64,000 bases of DNA from NCBI GenBank assembly GCA_029204225.1, contig CM055092.1, positions 68,536,821-68,600,820 of the forward strand. Reading direction: 5' to 3'. The notes under the pieces are model-generated. The model was given only the letters and a program-made list of their open reading frames with translations, did not search any database and was not told the origin of the DNA. The stretch comes from Diphasiastrum complanatum (lineage: Eukaryota; Streptophyta; Lycopodiopsida; Lycopodiales; Lycopodiaceae). A program made the translations under genes and the position numbers. Positions 22,913-64,000 of this stretch are shown in pieces (the stretch's first letter is position 1; each line of letters begins with the position of its first letter).

Positions 22913-22920
22913 GTATGAAG

Positions 22921-23117
22921 CTTCGAAACCCGTTCCAACCCAACCTAGTCGGAACGGACTGTATGTTCCGGAACGTACTGAGTCGGAACGTGGTACTATA
23001 TAGAATAAAATAATTATTTAATTTTTGTCCTTGTTAAAAAATTACGAATTTCTTTTTCTTTGGGCCACGCTCCAGAACGGAACTCGTTCCATTCCTCGTT
23101 CCAGAACGGCAACTGTG
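22921..23117. mobile_element. Candidate foldback MITE, GGAACG-rich
   Basis: A short element rich in GGAACG/CGTTCC and self-complementary between its ends (AACCCGTTCC on the left, GGAACGGCAAC on the right). It is flanked by GTATGAAG and GTATGATA, which match at 6 of 8 positions. Related in word content to the better bounded element at 28.3 kb. Confidence 0.4.
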
Positions 23118-23592
23118 GTATGATAGACTCTTATAAAGGCAGTTGAGGTCAGACTTGATAGTTGATTGTAGGAGACTACAATAGTGTTCCTTGGAAGGGC
23201 CTGCCATACATTTGCTGTTGGTTGTTTTGCAAGCTGTGGCAATTCGAAATTCAATCTGCAGTTTCCTAATCACAAATTCTACATGCAATACATCTCAAGA
23301 GACTGAAAGAGAGAATTTCCAGTCAAGATCGTTTGATGGTGAGCAACATAAAAGTATAAATAATGACGTGAAATTTGAAAGGTTCAATCACTGCAAATCT
23401 GGTTGTATGGACAAGTAATCAGAGTCTCCAGCACTAGTATAAGGTTGAAAGCTGCCAACAGACAAACACATTGAATCTCATATTCCTTGAAGGACCATAT
23501 GAAGAATGACTAAACTTGAATAGTTGTAAAAGCCAATCTTTTGTATGTGCTCCAAAGAGTTTTACTGATATGCACTTGGAAAAAAGACATAC

Positions 23593-57718
<34,126 letters not shown>

Positions 57719-57974
57719 CTGCAACAAATGCAGCATAATCACTAACACCAAATGTTGCACATTGGCACTGCTCGTATCAGCACACATACTGAAAAGAAAA
57801 CAGGAAGGGAACAAAGGAAGACACAGCTAAGCTTCAAGAGTTGGAAATGGTGTAATCCTGCATAAGCATTCGTTATTGCACGAAGCATTTTCTTCAGCAT
57901 AATTTGGGGTGCACAGAGCAAGATTTCGGGTGCACTTAACAATCTTTACAACAGCTATGAATTAAATCACAGAT

Positions 57975-58257
57975 TCTAGTATCAATGAAGCATAAATTGA
58001 CAATGCATGAAGCAATCTAGCAATCTCCCGCAAAGAATGGTAAAAAAGCATGGGATAACATCAATGGCTAATCCCTCCAAGCAATAACCAATGCTAGAGT
58101 TTTTCCATGAAGAGCCCTAGCGATACCAAATCATAAGTTCTACATAAAGGCCTATTCATAGTCTCTCAAGATACCCTAAAATCAGAATTCAGGTAATCAA
58201 GGAGAGAACTTCAGGAGGGAAAATAGTCTGCCCTCCTGAAGGACCCCCACTCCAAGT
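57975..58257 (-). repeat. Direct repeat R1, probable LTR copy
   Basis: About 283 bp that matches 62513-62769 in the same orientation, from CTAGTATCAATGAAGCATAAATTGACAAT (blocks CTAGTATCAATG, AAGCATAAATTGACAAT) to CCACTCCAAGT. Divergence is considerable, with small indels. Confidence 0.7.
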
Positions 58258-61200
58258 ACATGATTAATTCCTTTATACAAATGCATAACAAAGGCTCTTA
58301 GACCTGTTAAAGGGCTCACGACCAACAGATGAATTTAGGCCATGTAAACCATGGACCCACATACACACACACCCCAAAAAACATTACCCCTATATGGGCA
58401 TGTACAAAAAAAAGCACTATGAAACAAAGCACAAAATAGCATATATTGAAAGCTTCAACATAAGGAAAAACATGGAGCACTGTCAAGGGACACACGGAGG
58501 GCACAAAAATGCCAAATGAAAGTGAAAAAATATAAGGTTCCAGAAAACCGGCTCCACAAATGTAGATATCAAGCAATTTGTGCAGGCCAACAATGCCAAA
58601 GAAAGGGCCTCAATAGGAACATCATGGCACCAACTAGAAAAGGTCAATATTGCACCAATAAACATACCACTTCTAGATGTAAAATTAAAGGCTGCACCAA
58701 TGGATCAAGTGGCAAAAGATCATACCAAGCAGTAGGGGCATAAAGATCATTCAGAAGCACAAAGTGAAGGAAACATGATAATAACAAGTGTTTCCAACCG
58801 ATTCAAATTTATTCGAATTGGATTGTTGGGTTTGAATCGGGAACTGGTTCAAACCTTCTTCTTTTCTAAATTGTGCAATATGTAATGTTTTTGAACAAAA
58901 GGCCAATATCAAATACCAAATAAACAACCCTTTTACTATTTGAATATGGGTTCTGAAGGGTTAAAACCTAAACATTTGAACTTTTAGACTTTAGTAACTA
59001 CTGAGTTCAAACTTGTACTGGTAACTGTACCATTGATCATGCCGCATGGATACTGCTTCCCAAAAACAGTAAGAAATCTACTTCAACATCTTTGTTTGCA
59101 CCTAAGAGCTATTTCTTCCATGATCCATCCAGTGATGCCCCATTATGATGAATGATGTAGCTCGTTTTTTCTCCTTCATTCTAGACACCACTCTTGTTGA
59201 GATAGTTGGCATTATACAATGTAGTTAAAAGAGTGGGTGATTTCTTCTATTGAAACTACAATATTATGATTTGAATTTTGAAAGAAAACTTTCTTGCAAT
59301 TTGAGGAAACACTTTACAAGCTAATTATCTTATCAATGTGGCTACCCGGCTATTCCAAATAGCCCTTTACATGACAAGTGCCCAACAAATATGTCGATCG
59401 GGTCAAGTCTCGGCCATTACGGAAAAACGTAAATCCAATTAATTGTACAATAATTACAATATTACATTTGAAGCTTACTTAGAATCAATCTGATTTCTAA
59501 CGCTCTCTTAAGCTTAAATGTGATAGGTGTGTCAAACAACAATTTTTAACAATGTCTGGAGTGTCCAAAAAATGTTATGCATATTCCTACTACTATGTAC
59601 TTGACACACACTCAAGCACACCCCCCACTTGACATACATGCTCAAGTTCAGGTTTGACAACACAAAGTATCACACAATGCTCACATAAAGAGTCTACCAC
59701 ACTCTTTGCCATCTCACTTGTTTCCAATCCGACTTGCACACAAGTGGACCACATGAACAACATGGCTCAACCTAAGGAAATCCCATTGCCACCATGAGAC
59801 TATCATCCTCCATCTAGCTATGTTGATACCCTATCAGACACTTACAAGCGCAAACCTGTAAAGCTAACATCAATGAGTGATAAGCACATACCTATAAAGC
59901 TGACATCAATGAGTGACCAAGGCTCAACCTGAGGAAATCTTACTGCCACCATAAGACTATACTCTCACCAAATAAACAACTAGTAGACATAATCAACAAG
60001 TCATTGAGCATTTCAAATGACCACTTTGTTATTGACGTAGCATTTGCATAATCAACAAAACTTTGACTTTGATTTAGACTCCCATGACAAGGTAACATGC
60101 AAGCACACACATCCATGCAAACCAACACAAATGAAAGCATCAAATAAATGAACAAGGCCTGCCCAAAATTGGTATCCTGTCGTACCAGCACCTTTGTCAC
60201 TTGTAGATCCATTGCTACACCACTGGTCTCCTAGTCATGTTCTTGATCATGGCATGCATTCCATACATCCTCAAAGATCTACCACCTCGATCCATGAGCG
60301 CTCCAAGCCTCATCTTTGATGTATCCTCTACAAAGCATTGTCACCAAAGCACTTTGCCTTGACATTTTGCCTTGCAAATCTAGTTAATTCCCATCCATTC
60401 TTCATGCACCAAGCACAAAAAGTCTACTAAGGACTTCAATGAATGAATGTACACAAACCTCATCATAAGCTATACCTACATAGCTCTCCAATCTCCCATA
60501 GATACTAATGTCGGGTTGCCACTCCTGCATTCATGCATATTCAACCATCCCATGCTTGACGTTGCGCTAATTTGACCAATGCTTAGGGCTCACAACAAGA
60601 AACCTGTCTCTCCAACATATCCATCATACCATCCAAGACCAAAGCAAATGTAGATAAGATCAAACATCATAATGATCCACTCACCTATAATCCACAGCAT
60701 ATCAAGTAGGATAGCTCCATCAAAATCTTGAACCCTATACCATCTAATCTCCATCAAGTATCACTTACCCACTGATATCTTCTCCTAGAATCTACCCACC
60801 TGCAATGTAACTAGACTCCAACTAGATCTAACCAACACACTACATCCTGCTCATCAAAGAATGATGGATAAAAACATACATGTGATGATACAGATAATAA
60901 GGATGCAAAGTTATTTGGAAAGAACACTAATCCATAAACACAATTGCTACAATGGAATCACAAGAGACAACCAAAGGACCAGACCCATACTATATACTCT
61001 GAATGCCATAGCTGAAGCATCCAATCCACTTGTGGATAGAAAACCATCAAACCAAAAAAATCCCTTAGTGTGAAACAACCCACAAGAGCTAAAAGAATCT
61101 ATCAAAGTATAGGCACCATCATGCTTCTTGGCAACATATATATATGTAAACAACCCAAGCTATGTAAAGTGGCCATGCACGTTGTAGCTCCAAGCATGCC

Positions 61201-62500
61201 ACATACTCGTAGGGCAGAATGGAGCTAGATTTGTACACATATGCCCCAAGCAAATCTACAAGGACTAAGAATGTCTATCAACATCAATAGAATATGCCAT
61301 CAATGCGTCCAAGGCAAGTCGGATAGACAATGAGTGCGAAATAGTAATAATATGAACATGTGGATTTGCGGATGTGTAGAGGCTCCAAGCAATCCATAAA
61401 GCCCATGAATGCGAACCATTCACAAGAAATGGCTCAAATCATCCCATAAGAGATATCTAGACCAAGGACAACATATAGAACAAGCATGAATAGGATCCAC
61501 AATCCTAAAAAAAGGTAGCAACACCTCAAAGAATCACAACACCACATATCATACAAAATCACACTGCTCTACTAGGAAGTAGCATAATGAACAAGGCACC
61601 GCTACAAATGTGGTAGGATGACATGTATACTTAGCCACCATAGGAACATAAATCATTGGTAGAACCGTACGTACAACAAGATTGGCACATAGCTCTACGA
61701 AGTCCAGAGTAAGCATAGAAGAAGTATAAATCAATGGGTATAACGCAGCTATCTAATCGTGAGACTATAGCTCATGTAAAAGATATGGCTGATATGACTC
61801 TACCCATGCCTCAACATACTAGTCTTGAGGCCCATCTATAATGTCTACAACAATAGTAAGTATGCCAGCTGAAGATTGATGGAATGATAACTCCAAGCAG
61901 ACCTAATCTTGAGCTATAGAACCGATAGGAGAAACGGGATGACCTTCCACCCCATATATACACGTGACCTCTGATGCAAATAGGTTATCATGTGTGCTAG
62001 TTACAACCTCCACTATAATTGGCATCTCTTCAAAATCTATATGATGAAATAAAAACTCATCTCTATCTTGTAACTAATGCACATATGGAGAAAGAGCATG
62101 CACTAGGTTCAATATCAAGTCATCAATGAGTGGTTGCCATGGCTGGCTACGATGATCAAGGATGCACGGTAACTACTGCTCAAAATCGCTAAAAGATCCG
62201 GAAGTGAAATCTCTGCAACATTTAGATGAAATAAAAGCTCATCTCCATCTTGTAACTAATGGACATATGGAGAAAGAGCATAAAGAAAAGCACTTCTCTA
62301 GGAGCACCCAACAGTTGCTAGAAAACCAATGCCACTAACAAAATTCAATTCTTATCACAAAAGGGAAAAGTTATTGTGAAAGATATCGATGTAGGTCTAG
62401 AGAGAGATTGTAGCTAGAGAGAGGGAAAAAAGGCTAGAGAAACATCTAGAGAGAAACAAAATCAAAAGAATACCTTCTCAATTGGTTAGGAAAGTGCTCT
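58258..62500 (-). mobile_element. Interior of a probable non-autonomous LTR element
   Basis: The 4.2 kb between the direct repeats has no gag-pol domain in any frame. It contains an internal duplication of about 70 bp (62,030-62,100 and 62,214-62,283; both with TCTTGTAACTAATG and CATATGGAGAAAGAGCAT). Gag-less, pol-less interiors of this size are known as LARDs. It lies where NBS1 intron 1 or promoter is expected; no NBS1 exon 1 was found inside it. Confidence 0.45.
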
Positions 62501-62769
62501 CATACCACAAACTTTAGTATCAATGAAGCATAAATTGACAATACGTGAAGCAATCTCGCAATCACCCACAATGGTAAAGAGCATCACAGTAAGGCAAGAG
62601 TTCTCCCACGAGGAGCCCAAGCAATGCCAAATCATACGCTCAAAAATGAATGTAGATTAAGCTTATTCATAGACCCTGGAGGAACCCTAAAAGCCAGATT
62701 CAAATAATCAAGGGATGCAGAACTCTTGAGGGGAAATAGTGCGCCCTCCTAAAGGAACCCACTCCAAGT
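62496..62769 (-). repeat. Direct repeat R2 with primer-like site on its left
   Basis: 62513-62769 matches R1. Just left of it the minus strand reads TGGTATGAGAGC (complement of 62496-62507 approximately), one base from the tRNA-iMet primer site, which makes R2 the 5' LTR of a minus-strand element. Confidence 0.55.
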
Positions 62770-63086
62770 TAACTAATAAAAATTGAGCCCTTGGCCCACC
62801 AATCCTACATCATGGCTTTGCTCCTTCATCATGACTATATCTACCCTTCACCTTTGGGGAAGTGGTAGAAACTTAGTACGATGGTCCTTGTACAGATGTA
62901 TGAAAGCTAATGTGGCCATGTGTTTGTGCATACAACCTGCACCTACTCCAAGGCGTTGACGACATGAATAGTGATGTCATAGCATTTGGTCCTTGCTATG
63001 CGTTATGAAGTTGATGGTCCAAGAACGGGCGTTGTAGTATAGTGTTTTATCTTGCCTGTTAGAGAATGCTCAGATAAAGTTCACTC
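62770..63086. other. No supported gene
   Basis: Spacer between R2 and the next copia element; nothing recognised. Confidence 0.3.
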
Positions 63087-63885
63087 TTGAAAACGTACTT
63101 GCATTGCTGTGGTTGCACTCTATCAGGTTCAAGATTGCTATGCAAGCCTATTTTTACACCATATGATAGTGGATGTACGCTTACTAAAGCTGAGGAGGAT
63201 CAGGATGTAGATGAGACGTTATATAGAAAGCTTGTTGGCAGCTTAATCTATTTAACTACTACGAGACCAGATATTGCTTATGTTGTGAGTATGGTTAGTC
63301 AATTCATGGCTAAGCCTAAGCAAATTCATTGGAGAGTTGCTAAGGGGATACTCAGATATATCCAGGGTACTTTGAGATTTGGTATTTTTTATGGGAGACA
63401 AGATGATTTGAAGCTACAGGGCTATGTAGATTTGATTGGGCTGGAAATACGGAAGACCGAAGATCTACTACAGGTTATGTTTTTACTCTTGGTTTTGGTG
63501 CTATCTCTTGGAGTTCAAAGAAGCAGCACACTATTGCATTATTATCTACAGAGGCTAAATACCGAGCTACTACAAGTGCAGCAAGTGACGCAATATGGTT
63601 ACGAAGGATTCTACATGATCTACATATGGTACAAGATTCACCTATGGTACTTCAGTGTGACAATCAGAGTTGTATTAAATTGGCATAAAATCCCGTTTTT
63701 CACAACAGGACAAAGCCCATTGAAGTACAACAACACTTCGTCAGAGAGAAGATTAGAGTGGTGAAGTGGAGCTTATCTATTGTCCTACAGAAGAGCAAAT
63801 TGCATATATCTTCACCAAAGGACTTGGCAAAGAAAAATTTCAGAAGTTTAGAGAACTTCTAGGAGTAATAGATAACAAAATAAAC
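63087..63885 (+). pseudogene. Copia RT tail and RNase H, frameshifted
   Basis: Plus strand: DETLYRKLVGSLIYLTTTRP, YVVSMVSQFMAKPKQIHW, AKGILRYIQGTLRFG, then, after a shift near 63,440, RNase H traces ([32 protein letters not shown]). The 5' three quarters of the element are missing, so it is truncated on the left. Confidence 0.85.
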
Positions 63886-64000
63886 ATTAAGGGGGAGTGT
63901 TAGGAATTAATGTTTATTTGATACCCCTTAATGATAGTTTGGCCATGGCTGTGTGCTATTATAGGGCCATTACTATTTATAGTAAATTCGTCTTTTATTG
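63886..64000 (+). repeat. Copia polypurine tract and start of 3' LTR
   Basis: ATTAAGGGGGAG precedes TGTTAGGAATTAATG at 63898. The LTR runs out of the window. Confidence 0.75.

Noticed and set aside
58311-58345. Minus-strand NSSVGRE reading as a possible NBS1 exon 1 (VGRK motif)
   Set aside because: No donor site in place, no upstream FHA strand or start, and the surrounding residues do not match NBS1.
60861-61153. Small open frames on both strands in the 58-62 kb interior
   Set aside because: Short, AT-composition driven, with no homology or splice support.

Overview
The window is nuclear DNA from a land plant with a large, repeat-swollen genome. The evidence is long introns with GT/AG junctions, chromovirus, Ty1/copia and non-LTR retrotransposons, MITE-like foldback elements, and long (GA)n arrays. 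No organelle, bacterial, rRNA or CRISPR sequence is visible. The species cannot be fixed from sequence alone; a fern, lycophyte, gymnosperm or another large-genome plant would all fit.

The one clearly functional host gene I can support is a plant homologue of NBS1 (nibrin), the FHA/BRCT subunit of the MRE11-RAD50-NBS1 DNA double-strand-break complex. It lies on the minus strand. Eleven exons can be placed from about 57.7 kb down to 23.6 kb; the first and last coding exons were not found. The gene spans more than 34 kb for about 1.7 kb of coding sequence. One intron inside the first BRCT domain is about 19.7 kb and holds two Ty3/gypsy chromovirus copies, a complete Ty1/copia element nested inside one of them, an L1-type ORF1 remnant, several (GA)n arrays and a MITE. 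One donor site sits directly on a (CT)n microsatellite.

Layout: 0-2.5 kb, gypsy RNase H relic, an LTR and a tRNA-Asp-type primer site with leader. 2.5-3.9 kb, truncated minus-strand copia. 4-9.9 kb, a cluster of decayed non-retroviral genes: an acidic hypothetical protein (-), a Ulp1/C48-like protease (+) and a BAH-like protein (-), with a G-box-rich gap between the first two. 10-14.4 kb, mostly non-coding, with a perfect 25-bp inverted repeat and LTR/primer-site scraps. 14.4-17.5 kb, a minus-strand non-LTR retrotransposon. 17.7-18.5 kb, 5' end of a minus-strand copia element. 18.5-21.5 kb, a decayed chromovirus. 22.9-57.7 kb, the NBS1 gene with its insertions. 58-62.8 kb, a probable non-autonomous LTR pair. 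63.1-64 kb, the 3' end of another copia element running out of the window.

The transposons are mostly dead: they carry frameshifts and TAG/TGA stops, several of the TAGs at sites where CAG is expected. The NBS1 exons are open with mostly canonical splice sites, so the host gene has probably kept function by splicing out very large, nested insertions.
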